Assembly (NCBI GenBank): GCA_027492635.1
Contig: JAPUEH010000022.1
Span: 1 to 45,174 of the forward strand
Direction: 5' to 3'
DNA: 45,174 nt
Origin: Candidatus Saccharimonadota bacterium
Lineage (GTDB): Bacteria > Patescibacteriota > Saccharimonadia > Saccharimonadales > Saccharimonadaceae
The notes under the pieces are model-generated. The model made no database searches. It had not been told where the DNA came from and was given only the letters and a program-made list of their open reading frames with translations. Shown here piece by piece: positions 7,854 through 16,096 of the stretch; position 1 is the stretch's first letter, and the number at the start of each line of letters is the position of its first letter. The position numbers were made by a program, and so were the translations under genes.

Positions 7854-8279
7854 ATGGCAAAAAAGATCATCGGTAATCTCAAACTCCGTATCCCAGCTGG
7901 CCGTGCATCAGCAGGTCCTCCTGTAGGTAGTACGCTTGGTCAGTGGGGGCTCAATATGATGGATTTTATCAATCCGTTTAACGATGCCACCAAAGGTGAC
8001 ATGGGCAAAGATGTAATTGTTCATATTCAGGTATACGAAGACCGTACATTTACATGGAAGAGTCTTGGCCAGCCTGTTGACGATGCAATTCGCGCTGCCA
8101 TCGGCATCCAAAAAGGCAGCGGCAAGCCACATGCCGAAAAAGTAGGCAAAATCACACGTGCACAGCTTGCAGAAATCGCTGAAGCCAAAAAAGATATGCT
8201 CAACGCTATCGACGAAGAAGGTCGCATCAAGACTGTCGCCGGTACTGCTCGTAGCATGGGTGTAGAAGTCGTCGAATAG
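7854..8279 (+). CDS. rplK: 50S ribosomal protein L11
   Basis: 141 residues, standard length. The N-terminal domain starts KIIGNLKLRIPAGRASAGPP with the conserved Pro/Gly-rich loop. The C-terminal rRNA-binding domain ends with GTARSMGVEV. L11 binds the GTPase-associated region of 23S rRNA with L10/L12. An AAGAAGG Shine-Dalgarno precedes the ATG, and a leader of about 50 nt carries a short ACTCT/AGAGT hairpin (7809-7827). It is normally followed by rplA; here a strong terminator (8299-8328) follows and rplA is 6.8 kb away. Confidence 0.97.
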   Translation: MAKKIIGNLKLRIPAGRASAGPPVGSTLGQWGLNMMDFINPFNDATKGDMGKDVIVHIQVYEDRTFTWKSLGQPVDDAIRAAIGIQKGSGKPHAEKVGKITRAQLAEIAEAKKDMLNAIDEEGRIKTVAGTARSMGVEVVE

Positions 8280-8298
8280 ACCGATTTCTCACTACCAT

Positions 8299-8328
8299 AA
8301 AAATACCCGCATCATCGCGGGTATTTTT
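8299..8328. terminator. Bidirectional terminator between rplK and the FAD oxidase
   Basis: A 12-bp perfect stem, AAAAATACCCGC (8299-8310) and GCGGGTATTTTT (8317-8328), around ATCATC. It has a T-tract on both strands and lies between convergent genes. Confidence 0.9.
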
Positions 8329-8345
8329 GTTTGTGTCGCCATTAT

Positions 8346-10019
8346 TTACTCATCAAAATTTTGGCGAATGTGCGAATAGCTATAGTCCCAATCCGCATTG
8401 GCTTTTTTGTGCGGATTAAAGATGCCTTGGGGGTCAAAGATTGACTTTGTCTCTTTGAAAAGTTTGAGTACTTCGACGCCATACATTTGCTCCAGCCACG
8501 GGCCACGCACTAGTCCATCGTTGTGCTCTCCGCTGAGAGATCCACCATACTTGAGCACGAGTGTATTCACTTCTTTCATCGCAGGCAGGAGCTTTTTACG
8601 TTCTTCCTCTTTTTCGATATTCATGAGTGGGATGATATGAAAATTACCGTCTCCCATGTGGCCAGCGATTGTAGCAAATAGCTTATATTTTTTGATAATT
8701 CTACGGATTTCCGGCAAAAACTTCGGCAAAAATTCGGGTCGTACGATTAAGTCGTCGATAAAGGGCGCAGTGTGCTTGTCTTTTACCTTGCTACGCAAAA
8801 TCTGAAAGCTATAGCGGCGCATTGTCCAGAACTTCTCGCCTTGCATGTCGCGCGGCAGCTCTTCAAAAGCCGTGATACCGTACAGCTTAGCCTTTGACTG
8901 GAGATCGCCGTGAAGTGCTTTGATTCGCTCGTCCACCTCTTGTATGTCGTTGCCCTTGATAGACACCATGAGTATCAACTGCGGCAAGCCCTTGAGTAGC
9001 ATAAAGCCATTTGGAATGAGGCTAAAAATGAGTCGAATAAATTTTGCTGGACCAAGCAGCTTAAGGAAGCTTGGCATAAATCGGATCGAAAGCCACAGGG
9101 TGTTGTCGTCAAATGACTCAAATCGAGATGGCTTAACCGCCACGACATCATTGACAAGCTCAGGCAAGTGATCGATATCTTTAAGAAACATAACAAGCAG
9201 ACCCTCCTGGGTGCGTTCGTTGATCATGCGAAAGTCAATATCCGTAACCATGCCGAGTGTACCCTGAGAACCAACGATAATTTGCGTAAGATCGAAAATA
9301 CCTGTCTCACGATCCCAGACTCGCCAGAGGTGATAGCCAGTAGAATCCTTGCTTACATTTGGTTTAGCGTTTTTGATCATGTCGTAGTTGTCATCAACAA
9401 GCTTAAACATCTTACGATACACTTCACCCTCAAAGTCGTCTTGTGCCATTTTTGCATCGAGTTCATGCCTGTTTAGAGGCTTGACGACACGTGTGATGCC
9501 ATCAGCAAATACCACGCGCAACTCGTTGATAAAATCTTCTGTGCAGCCAAATTCGATAGACTTTTCACCACCGGAATTGTTAGCTACCATTCCACCTACA
9601 GTACAAAGGTCGCGAGATGCGGGGTAAGTAGGGAGCAATAGCTGTTTCTCGCGAGACAGTTTGTCAAAATCTCGATAAAAGGCACCTGGCTGTGTGCGCG
9701 CAGACTGTACAGTCATATCTGAATCAACTTTGTTCATGTGGCGCAAAAAGTCGATGATGATAGAATCATTGATCGCGCCGCCGCTCATGTCGGTACCTGC
9801 GCTGCGCGCTGTGAGCGACAAGTTTTTCTGTCGCTTTTTATTGTCGGCAACGTATTTGACAGCAATCTCTACGTCTGCGTTATTTTTGGGCGCAATCACT
9901 AGCTTGGGCTCAATTTCAAACATCGACGCATCATGCGAAAACTTGCGCAGCACGTCTGGCGCATCCTCGATTTCGCCGCTAAATCCCAAATCCCGTAAGT
10001 GTTTTTTTGTCTCTTCCAT
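8346..10019 (-). CDS. FAD-linked oxidase (GlcD/D-lactate dehydrogenase-like)
   Basis: 557 residues. An FAD_binding_4 (PCMH-type) domain covers about 25-230, with SARSAGTDMSGGA-like loops and VGGMVANNSGGEKSIEFG for FAD pyrophosphate binding. GSQGTLGMVTDI closes it. An FAD-oxidase C-terminal domain follows, with HMGDGNFH and GGSLSGEHNDGLVRG near the end. The CCG iron-sulfur module found in some relatives is absent. It would oxidise a 2-hydroxy acid such as D-lactate or glycolate; the electron acceptor is unknown. The start at 10019 is chosen from TTGTGA-17-TATGCT ending 7 nt upstream. ATGs at 10025 and 10040 are alternatives. Confidence 0.85.
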   Translation of the reverse strand: MEETKKHLRDLGFSGEIEDAPDVLRKFSHDASMFEIEPKLVIAPKNNADVEIAVKYVADNKKRQKNLSLTARSAGTDMSGGAINDSIIIDFLRHMNKVDSDMTVQSARTQPGAFYRDFDKLSREKQLLLPTYPASRDLCTVGGMVANNSGGEKSIEFGCTEDFINELRVVFADGITRVVKPLNRHELDAKMAQDDFEGEVYRKMFKLVDDNYDMIKNAKPNVSKDSTGYHLWRVWDRETGIFDLTQIIVGSQGTLGMVTDIDFRMINERTQEGLLVMFLKDIDHLPELVNDVVAVKPSRFESFDDNTLWLSIRFMPSFLKLLGPAKFIRLIFSLIPNGFMLLKGLPQLILMVSIKGNDIQEVDERIKALHGDLQSKAKLYGITAFEELPRDMQGEKFWTMRRYSFQILRSKVKDKHTAPFIDDLIVRPEFLPKFLPEIRRIIKKYKLFATIAGHMGDGNFHIIPLMNIEKEEERKKLLPAMKEVNTLVLKYGGSLSGEHNDGLVRGPWLEQMYGVEVLKLFKETKSIFDPQGIFNPHKKANADWDYSYSHIRQNFDE

Positions 10020-10154
10020 AAGCATTAGCATAGTACACATGCGAGTAATTCACAAGTGTTATATACGTGTCGTGAACACGATAAAACCAGGTTCCGATGA
10101 TATTACCGTACCTATCACAAAGTACTTGTGCTTATATCAATATTATTTTATAGA

Positions 10155-10183
10155 TTGCTTTTTTGTTCATATCGCTCTATAAT
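10155..10183 (+). promoter_or_regulatory. Promoter of the adhesin gene
   Basis: TTGCTT (10155-10160), a 17-nt spacer and TATAAT (10178-10183). The transcript would carry a leader of about 95 nt before the ATG at 10283. Confidence 0.7.
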
Positions 10184-10282
10184 GCGGACAAAATCAGTAA
10201 AACCACGAGACATGTACATATTGTGGGTGGGCTAGAGCAATCTAAGTATGCGGCAACTCCCGTGCAAAAGATGGAGTGTTGT

Positions 10283-13200
10283 ATGAGTATAGGTATATCG
10301 AATAATTTTAAGCGCTTTGCGATGCTAATGGCGTCTCTTGTTGCTGTAAGCGGATTAGCGTTTTTGGTCGACATAACAAACGCCGCAACAACATTGCAGC
10401 CAGGTGAAGTTCGTGTATCCAAGACGGCAAAAGCTGTCGCTGGTAAAGTGAATACGTGGGATATCGAGCTCACAATGGAAGCTCGAGACAGCAATAAGAC
10501 ATCTGATACGGTACTTGTAATTGACCGATCAGGTAGCATGGGAGAGACGGGAAGTGGTGGCAACACTAAACTAAAGAATGCCAAAGATGCTGCAAGTACG
10601 TTTGTCGATACACTTCTTCCAGCGGGCAACACTACCAATCGCATTGCTGTGGTTTCATTTGCTGGCGATGTGAGTACCAACGCTAATTTTACAGGCGCCA
10701 CAGGTGCAGCCTCGCTCAAAACAACAATCAATGGACTAAGCGCAAGTGGAGGCACCTATACCCAGACGGGCATTCATCGCGCACAATCCCTGATTGCCTC
10801 TTCGACAGCCAATTACAAAAATATCGTGCTGTTATCCGATGGCGAGCCTACCTATAGCACGAGCATCAACAATCTTTGCGCCAATACTTCCGCATGGACA
10901 ACAAGCAATCAAACAAATACCTCCGTGCCATCAAGTGCATATGACTACTCGACGCGTGTTGGTAACGGGAGCGATGGTACGCAAGGTTACGGATGGTGTG
11001 GCTTCTCGTATTACTCATACAATCACGGTAATAGCACCATTGCCGAGGCTGGATTTGCCAAAACAGCCGGCTCAACGATCTACACGATAGCACTCAGTGC
11101 TGGCGCGACTGGCAACAATGTACTCAATCAGGTAGCAACGCCTGGCAATGCCTACACTGGTAGCGCAAGTGATTTGCAAGCTATTTTCGATGAAATCGCC
11201 GGCAAGATCGCTGCCGCAGCAAAAGATGTATCCATCCAAGATGTTATCGCTCCAGAGTTTACGCCAATTGCTAGCAGCGCGAGCAACAGTGGAGTGATCA
11301 CTGGTAACACAGCCAACTGGGGGACGTTCCAGCTGAGCGCTCCTGATAGCGATGGTGTGCGTAAAGCGACACGCACCGTACGAGTCCAGCTCGCAAATAG
11401 TTTTGTTGATAATCCTACACAAAAGCTCTTTGCGACCAATACCAGCGTTGCGTTCAACTACACGGATGCTGACGGCAATATCCAGACACGAACAGCCGCG
11501 TCACCACAAGTAAATCCAGTACTCATACACACTCAAAAAGTACTCAATAGCAACAAAGCTGATGCAGGCGACCAGTTCAAGATTGCTGTCACCGATCAGG
11601 GCAACGCTGATTTTGGCGCAACCTTTGCTGGCTCAGGCACCGCCATCTCTAACAAGCCGCGCGAAACTGGCAACTACACCGTAAGCGAATCAATTCTTGG
11701 TAGCGGTCAATACGACACGACACTGGAATACCGCATCGGTAGCGGCAATTGGCAATCAGCCGCCACATTCTCACTCGCAAACGGCTACCAAGCCTCGACC
11801 GATCCAAACAACACTGACAATGATGTCTATGTGCGCGCCACCAACACCGCCAAGGTTGGGTCACTCGTGCTTCACAAAACACTTGGCAACTGTACACAAG
11901 GCGTCACAACGACAACAAATGGTACGACGTTCAACTTTGAAGTCAAAAACGCTGCTGGCACAACTGTTGCCACGCCAAGCCTGGTCGTATCACGAGATAA
12001 CTGCCACGCCAGCGTTTCGCTACCGAGCCTTCCGCAGGGTGTCTATACGATCACCGAAACAGGCGCAGCCGACTACACTACCACGCATAGTATCGACGGC
12101 GATCAAACTGTCCATACCGGCAAGGTCGCGACCGTAACAGTCGGTCTGGCAAGTACTCTTGACCGCACCGTCACCTTTAACAATCGTTTTGCTGTCGCCG
12201 ACCGCAGCATAACCATTACCAAGGCATGGCAGGGCGGCCTTGCGACTGATCACACGGCAACATTTGAGCTGTGGCGAGACGGCGCCAAGCTCGCTGGTCA
12301 AGACAAGACGATCATTGGCAATGCGAGCGCGGCATGGACAGTTCCAGCGACCGATATTTACGGTGTCGCATATACCTACACGATCAAAGAAGCGGCCACT
12401 CCAACGAACTATACCGTATCATGCGCAGGCCTTGCGAACGGTGCATGCCCTGTACCAGCAAACGGCAATGTGTATGTAAATAATACCTACACATCACCAA
12501 AAACCAGCTTTACTGCACAAAAAGTCTGGGTTGGCGGGCCAACACCTCGCCCGACGGTGCAGTTCCAACTCTATCAAAATGATGTAGCGCACGGCGCATC
12601 TGTCAGCCTGGCAAACGGCATCACCAGCTACACCTGGAACAACCTCGATGCAACCGATACCAGCGGCACAGCCTATGTCTACACCGTAAAAGAGGTAAGC
12701 GCGCCCGAAAACTACACCATGAGTCAGCAAGGCAACACCATTACCAACACCTACGTGTCGCCAAAAATCGATGTTACAGCCAACAAAGTCTGGGTTGGCG
12801 GCCCGACTGAGCGCCCAACAGTACAGCTCCAGTTGTATCGCAATGATGTTGCACTTGGCACGGCCGTAAACTTGCCAAGTGGTACTACCAGCTACACTTG
12901 GACAAATCTCGACAAGACCGACGAACAGGGTAGCGACTACACATACACCGTTCGTGAGCCGACAACGCCGCCAAACTACACCAAAGAAGAGCGCGGCCTG
13001 ACAGTCACCAACACCTATGTGTCGCCAAAAATCGATATCACCGCCAAAAAAGAATGGGTTGACGGGCCAAGCAGCCGCCCGGATGTCGAGTTTCAACTGT
13101 ACCGCAACGGCGCTACCCTTGGTAGTCCTGTTACACTCACGCAAGCCACTGGCTTTACCTACACTTGGGCAAGCCTCGACCAAACTGATGCAGACGGTGT

Positions 13201-14359
13201 GAATTACATCTATAGCGTCAACGAAGTTACCGTGCCGCAAGATTACAACGCTACCGTTTCACGAGACGGCCTCACCGTCACCAACACCTATGTTATCCCG
13301 ACAAACGGCCAGGCGACAGCCAGCAAAACATGGGTTAATGGCCCAAGCCCATGCCCAACAGTGCAGTTCCAACTCTATCGTAACATCGTCGGTAGCGCGC
13401 CTGTTGCCGTGCCCGGTGCCGAAGTGAAATCGCTCGTCGACGGCGTCACGAACGTCACCTGGACAGGACTTGAAACAACCGATCGCAGCGGCAATGCCTA
13501 TGTCTTCACGGTGCGAGAGGTGAATGCACCGGCCAACTACACACAAAGCTATTCAGATGATGGCCTGACGGTGACAAACACCTACGTTATTCCAACAGAT
13601 GGTGAGGCGACTGCTACCAAGACATGGTCTGGCGGCCCAAGCCCACGCCCAACAGTATGGTTCCAGCTCTACCGAAGCATCGGTGATACCCGCGAAGCCG
13701 TACCAGGCGCAGACATCAAAGAGCTCGTCGACGGCGTCACGAACGTCACCTGGACAGGACTTGAGCGTACCAACCTTGCTGGCCAAGACTATGTATTTTC
13801 CGTCGAAGAAGTCAACGCAGCAGGTGCGCCGACGGTACCGGTCAACTACATCGCCACCGCCAATGGCCTCGCTATTACCAATACCTACGTGTCGCCAAAA
13901 ACGACATTTACTGTCGAAAAAATCTGGCGCGGCGGACCTGTTGTACGTCCAGCAGTACAAATTCAGCTCTATCGCAACGGCGCTGCGTACGGCGAGCCAA
14001 TCATCCTAACAAACGGAGTGACGACCTACACATGGACAGAACTCGCCAAGACAGATGAGGCTGGCAACGAATATGTGTATACTGTCGACGAACCGATCGT
14101 ACCAGAACACTACAGTAAATATGTCGACGGTAGCCGCATTACCAACACCTACAATCATACCCCTGGCCGAGGAGGTGCAACTCCTAGTACTCCAGTGACA
14201 CTTACGAGCATGAGCGCACCGATTGTGGCACCCGCCGAACTGCCTCGCACAGGTGCTAGCACAAGAGGCAATCCGCTCATCATCTTGCTCGCAGGATTTG
14301 CCACCTACATCGCAGCCTATTTCCTGCAAGGTCGCCGCAAGCAAGACCAGGAAGCATAA
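10283..14359 (+). CDS. Large LPXTG-anchored surface adhesin with vWA and seven Cna-B-like repeats
   Basis: 1358 residues. An N-terminal signal peptide (MLMASLVAVSGLAFL, cleavage near NAA) is followed by a von Willebrand A domain (about 70-310). Its MIDAS is intact: DRSGSMG near 81, TYTQTG near 155, LLSDGEP near 185. A SpaA-like region follows (about 400-640). Seven Cna-B-type modules (about 640-1290) share the pattern KxWxGGPxxRPTVxxQLYR...YTVxE...TNTY, whose Lys, Glu and Asn are the residues that form isopeptide bonds in this fold. The C-terminus has LPRTG (1320-1324), a hydrophobic helix and a basic tail: a sortase signal. GGAG 6 nt upstream fixes the ATG at 10283. It resembles Gram-positive pilus tip or MSCRAMM adhesins; no sortase gene is in the window. 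Confidence 0.93.
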   Translation: MSIGISNNFKRFAMLMASLVAVSGLAFLVDITNAATTLQPGEVRVSKTAKAVAGKVNTWDIELTMEARDSNKTSDTVLVIDRSGSMGETGSGGNTKLKNAKDAASTFVDTLLPAGNTTNRIAVVSFAGDVSTNANFTGATGAASLKTTINGLSASGGTYTQTGIHRAQSLIASSTANYKNIVLLSDGEPTYSTSINNLCANTSAWTTSNQTNTSVPSSAYDYSTRVGNGSDGTQGYGWCGFSYYSYNHGNSTIAEAGFAKTAGSTIYTIALSAGATGNNVLNQVATPGNAYTGSASDLQAIFDEIAGKIAAAAKDVSIQDVIAPEFTPIASSASNSGVITGNTANWGTFQLSAPDSDGVRKATRTVRVQLANSFVDNPTQKLFATNTSVAFNYTDADGNIQTRTAASPQVNPVLIHTQKVLNSNKADAGDQFKIAVTDQGNADFGATFAGSGTAISNKPRETGNYTVSESILGSGQYDTTLEYRIGSGNWQSAATFSLANGYQASTDPNNTDNDVYVRATNTAKVGSLVLHKTLGNCTQGVTTTTNGTTFNFEVKNAAGTTVATPSLVVSRDNCHASVSLPSLPQGVYTITETGAADYTTTHSIDGDQTVHTGKVATVTVGLASTLDRTVTFNNRFAVADRSITITKAWQGGLATDHTATFELWRDGAKLAGQDKTIIGNASAAWTVPATDIYGVAYTYTIKEAATPTNYTVSCAGLANGACPVPANGNVYVNNTYTSPKTSFTAQKVWVGGPTPRPTVQFQLYQNDVAHGASVSLANGITSYTWNNLDATDTSGTAYVYTVKEVSAPENYTMSQQGNTITNTYVSPKIDVTANKVWVGGPTERPTVQLQLYRNDVALGTAVNLPSGTTSYTWTNLDKTDEQGSDYTYTVREPTTPPNYTKEERGLTVTNTYVSPKIDITAKKEWVDGPSSRPDVEFQLYRNGATLGSPVTLTQATGFTYTWASLDQTDADGVNYIYSVNEVTVPQDYNATVSRDGLTVTNTYVIPTNGQATASKTWVNGPSPCPTVQFQLYRNIVGSAPVAVPGAEVKSLVDGVTNVTWTGLETTDRSGNAYVFTVREVNAPANYTQSYSDDGLTVTNTYVIPTDGEATATKTWSGGPSPRPTVWFQLYRSIGDTREAVPGADIKELVDGVTNVTWTGLERTNLAGQDYVFSVEEVNAAGAPTVPVNYIATANGLAITNTYVSPKTTFTVEKIWRGGPVVRPAVQIQLYRNGAAYGEPIILTNGVTTYTWTELAKTDEAGNEYVYTVDEPIVPEHYSKYVDGSRITNTYNHTPGRGGATPSTPVTLTSMSAPIVAPAELPRTGASTRGNPLIILLAGFATYIAAYFLQGRRKQDQEA
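12200..14160 (+). repeat. Tandem Cna-B module array inside the adhesin
   Basis: Seven modules of about 265-300 bp each begin with a Lys-x-Trp codon block and end near the ACCAACACCTAC (TNTY) block. Spacer codons diverge, but junctions such as CACCTA(C/T)GTGTCGCCAAAAA recur. Modules 5 and 6 are the closest pair. Confidence 0.85.
13432..13764 (+). repeat. Exact 42-nt direct repeat between adhesin modules 5 and 6
   Basis: 13432-13473 and 13723-13764 are identical over 42 nt and 291 nt apart, encoding LVDGVTNVTWTGLE in both modules. The spacing equals one module, so unequal recombination here would add or drop a whole module. Confidence 0.9.
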
Positions 14360-14395
14360 GCACACCTGTCGTTTGATTAGCTCTCTAATCGATAC

Positions 14396-14425
14396 CGGCC
14401 TGAGCTCAACACAGAACTCAGGCCG
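14396..14425 (+). terminator. Hairpin after the adhesin gene
   Basis: CGGCCTGAG (14396-14404) and CTCAGGCCG (14417-14425) pair perfectly across 12 nt. No immediate T-run follows, so it is a weak terminator or an mRNA-stabilising hairpin. Confidence 0.5.
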
Positions 14426-14431
14426 ATGCCA

Positions 14432-14460
14432 TTGACTTTTTATATAAACTATGCTATTAT
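14432..14460 (+). promoter_or_regulatory. Strong promoter of the 23-codon micro-ORF
   Basis: TTGACT (14432-14437), a 17-nt spacer and TATTAT (14455-14460), with an ATG 6 nt later at 14467. It is among the best sigma-70-like matches in the window. Confidence 0.7.
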
Positions 14461-14466
14461 AAAGAT

Positions 14467-14538
14467 ATGGAATGGATTAAACGTGAGGTGAATCGGCTCA
14501 AAGCATATGCCGAATCAGACGAAGGCCGCGCAAAATAG
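14467..14538 (+). CDS. Leaderless 23-residue micro-ORF ending inside a terminator hairpin
   Basis: The peptide starts MEWIKREVNRLKAYAESD and is charged and probably helical. A near-consensus promoter places the transcript start at or near the ATG. The stop codon UAG (14536-14538) lies at the loop and 3' arm of a perfect CCGCGC/GCGCGG terminator (14526-14553). A ribosome reaching the stop would cover that hairpin, the geometry expected of translation-dependent attenuation. The frame stays open after a second TAG (14554-14556) down to 14982. It could be a leader peptide, a functional micropeptide, a small RNA of about 85 nt, or the head of a broken gene. Confidence 0.45.
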   Translation: MEWIKREVNRLKAYAESDEGRAK

Positions 14539-14553
14539 CGCGGTTTTCGTTTG
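14526..14553 (+). terminator. Terminator overlapping the micro-ORF stop codon
   Basis: CCGCGC (14526-14531), loop AAAATA, GCGCGG (14538-14543), then TTTTCGTTTG. The stem is perfect and GC-only. Confidence 0.75.
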
Positions 14554-14556
14554 TAG

Positions 14557-14982
14557 CGACACCTCGCCATCGTTGTTGCGCCAACAAAGCCAGGGATCGT
14601 AAGCTCGTTTGCCACACTCAACGATCTCAGCCCTATACCAAGCGGCAAAATATACCCCGAAGTACGCTCCAGCGACGGCAATACATGGTATCTAAGCCCG
14701 TTTGTCTATACGGCCGGTGTCGATGGCGGTATGCAAGATGTGATCGAGTATCAACTCGTTGGCGCAGAGCAAGATTGTGTCCTGCGGCCAGTGGTTATCT
14801 TTGGCGGCTCGCCTGATTACACGATGAACAATCCGAGCAATTTGCCCTATAGTTTTCAAGTAAGACGATGGGCGCGTCACTACCTGTATCATCGCGATTG
14901 GGCGATAATACATAGGCCGCTTATTTCCAGAAGTATGTATCGTCGCGGCGTCAGTTGCAGAACCGTGACACATTTGCTATAA
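14557..14982 (+). pseudogene. Stop-free fragment, possibly a broken or read-through coding region
   Basis: This frame is open for 141 codons with no ATG until 14731, and it is in the same frame as the micro-ORF at 14467, separated from it by two TAG codons. The first part reads like a folded protein (SGKIYPEVRSSDGNTWYLS, then TAGVDGGMQDVIEYQLVG). The last 40 codons look unnatural (Arg/His-rich) and end in a TAA that overlaps the rplA -10 box. I recognise no family. A degraded secreted protein next to the adhesin is my preferred reading. The stretch 14360-15051 holds no other convincing gene. Confidence 0.35.
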
Positions 14983-14983
14983 T
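14955..14983 (+). promoter_or_regulatory. Promoter of rplA
   Basis: TTGCAG (14955-14960), a 17-nt spacer and TATAAT (14978-14983). Transcription from near 14990 gives a leader of about 60 nt that contains an upstream ORF. Confidence 0.75.
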
Positions 14984-15016
14984 TTGTCTATAAATATCAA
15001 TGTTGGGAGGCATACT

Positions 15017-15076
15017 ATGCCGTTTGCACCACAGAAAGGATTTAATTCACTATGGCTAAAAAAGCCGACCTACTAG
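15017..15076 (+). CDS. Upstream ORF (19 codons) overlapping the rplA start
   Basis: The ATG at 15017 follows a strong GGGAGG Shine-Dalgarno. It encodes [19 protein letters not shown] and stops 25 nt inside rplA in another frame. Its ribosomes would cross the rplA Shine-Dalgarno (AAAGGA) and start codon, which suggests coupling or regulation. It may also be a chance ORF. Confidence 0.35.
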   Translation: MPFAPQKGFNSLWLKKPTY

Positions 15077-16023
15077 AAAAAGCCGCCGAGCTAAAACTCG
15101 AAGTAAGCGAAAAAAACACCATCGCCGAGATCGAGGAAGCAATCGCTGGCGCTGAAAAACACGAAGTAAAAGAAGCGACTGTCGCTAAAGCTGGCAAACG
15201 CAGCCAAAAGTCACTCGATGAGGCCGAAGCAAAAGCAGAAAAAGAAGCCCGCAAAGAAGCTGGCGATACATCTGCACAAGATCCAGAAGCCGAAGAGCAC
15301 AAGAAAAAAGGCCCTGTGCCTGTCGCACGTCCACGCATCGAACGCCGTGGCAAAAATTATCAGACAGCTGCCAAAAAAGTTGAAATCGGCAAAGTCTACA
15401 CACTTGCCGAAGCCGTCGCGCTTGCCGTCGACACAAATCCTGCCAAATTCGATGCTAGTGTCGAAGTGCATGTACGCCTCGGTGTTGATCCACGCCAGGC
15501 CGACCAAAACATCCGCGCGACTGTCAGCCTGCCACACGGTACAGGCAAAAAGATCCGCGTTGCAGTCTTCGCACCAGAATCTGAACACGCTGCGGCCAAA
15601 AAAGCTGGCGCAGACATCGTAGGCGACGAAGAATTTACCAAGCAGCTCGACAAAGAAGAGCTCAACTTTGATATCTTGGTAGCAACACCACAGTACATGC
15701 CAAAACTTGGCAAATATGCACGTCTTTTGGGTCCACGCGGCCTTATGCCAAACCCTAAGAGCGGCACTGTTGCAGCCGACGTTGCTAAAGCCGTCACAGA
15801 AGCCAAAGCTGGCAAGGTAGAATACCGTGTCGACAAGCAAGCTATCGTACACCTGAGCATCGGCAAGGTATCGTTTGGCGCGGACAAAATCGCCGATAAC
15901 GCCAAAAGCTTCTTCGACAGCTTGGCGAGCCAAAAACCTTCGAGCATCAAAGGCGCCTACATCAAAAGCATCAGCCTCTCGACAACCATGGGTCCTGGCA
16001 TCAAGGTAGAATCAAGCAACTAG
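15052..16023 (+). CDS. rplA: 50S ribosomal protein L1 with a long N-terminal extension
   Basis: 323 residues; ordinary L1 has about 230. The conserved L1 core starts near residue 98 ([13 protein letters not shown]). It contains [42 protein letters not shown] and TTMGPGI near the end. The first 95 residues are extra. Residues 1-32 resemble a HeH/SAP-type helix-extended-helix nucleic-acid module ([16 protein letters not shown]), followed by an Ala/Glu/Lys coil. L1 forms the stalk at the E site and often represses its own mRNA. The start has AAAGGA upstream. A terminator follows, so rplA is transcribed apart from rplK and rplJ. Confidence 0.95.
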   Translation: MAKKADLLEKAAELKLEVSEKNTIAEIEEAIAGAEKHEVKEATVAKAGKRSQKSLDEAEAKAEKEARKEAGDTSAQDPEAEEHKKKGPVPVARPRIERRGKNYQTAAKKVEIGKVYTLAEAVALAVDTNPAKFDASVEVHVRLGVDPRQADQNIRATVSLPHGTGKKIRVAVFAPESEHAAAKKAGADIVGDEEFTKQLDKEELNFDILVATPQYMPKLGKYARLLGPRGLMPNPKSGTVAADVAKAVTEAKAGKVEYRVDKQAIVHLSIGKVSFGADKIADNAKSFFDSLASQKPSSIKGAYIKSISLSTTMGPGIKVESSN

Positions 16024-16049
16024 TCGCACTGCGCACTCGCTTGGCAGCT

Positions 16050-16080
16050 GCTCCCTGGAATTTTCTCCAGGGAGCGGTTT
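16050..16080 (+). terminator. Terminator after rplA
   Basis: A perfect 10-bp stem, GCTCCCTGGA (16050-16059) and TCCAGGGAGC (16066-16075), with loop ATTTTC, followed by GGTTTTA. Confidence 0.85.
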
Positions 16081-16084
16081 TATG

Positions 16085-16090
16085 TACAAT
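16085..16090 (+). promoter_or_regulatory. -10 box of the esterase gene
   Basis: TACAAT ends 6 nt before the ATG at 16097. It sets that start rather than the in-frame ATG at 16082, which lies upstream of the box. Confidence 0.5.
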
Positions 16091-16096
16091 AGAGAG

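Noticed and set aside
10163-10282. 40-codon N-terminal extension of the adhesin
   Set aside because: It overlaps the promoter and would hide the signal peptide; ATG 10283 has a GGAG 6 nt upstream.
12494-13240. 248-codon minus-strand ORF inside the adhesin
   Set aside because: It is antisense to repeated Cna-B codons; its length comes from the periodic composition of the sense strand.
12200-14160. Possible CRISPR array because of regular repeats
   Set aside because: Repeats are in-frame protein modules of 265-300 bp with diverged sequence, not short identical repeats with unique spacers.
14692-14973. 93-codon minus-strand ORF opposite the broken coding stretch
   Set aside because: Arg/His/Ile-rich composition with no domain sense, no Shine-Dalgarno or -10 box, and the plus-strand frame looks more protein-like.
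15211-15933. 240-codon minus-strand ORF across rplA
   Set aside because: Shadow of a highly conserved ribosomal protein gene; Phe/Cys-rich antisense product.
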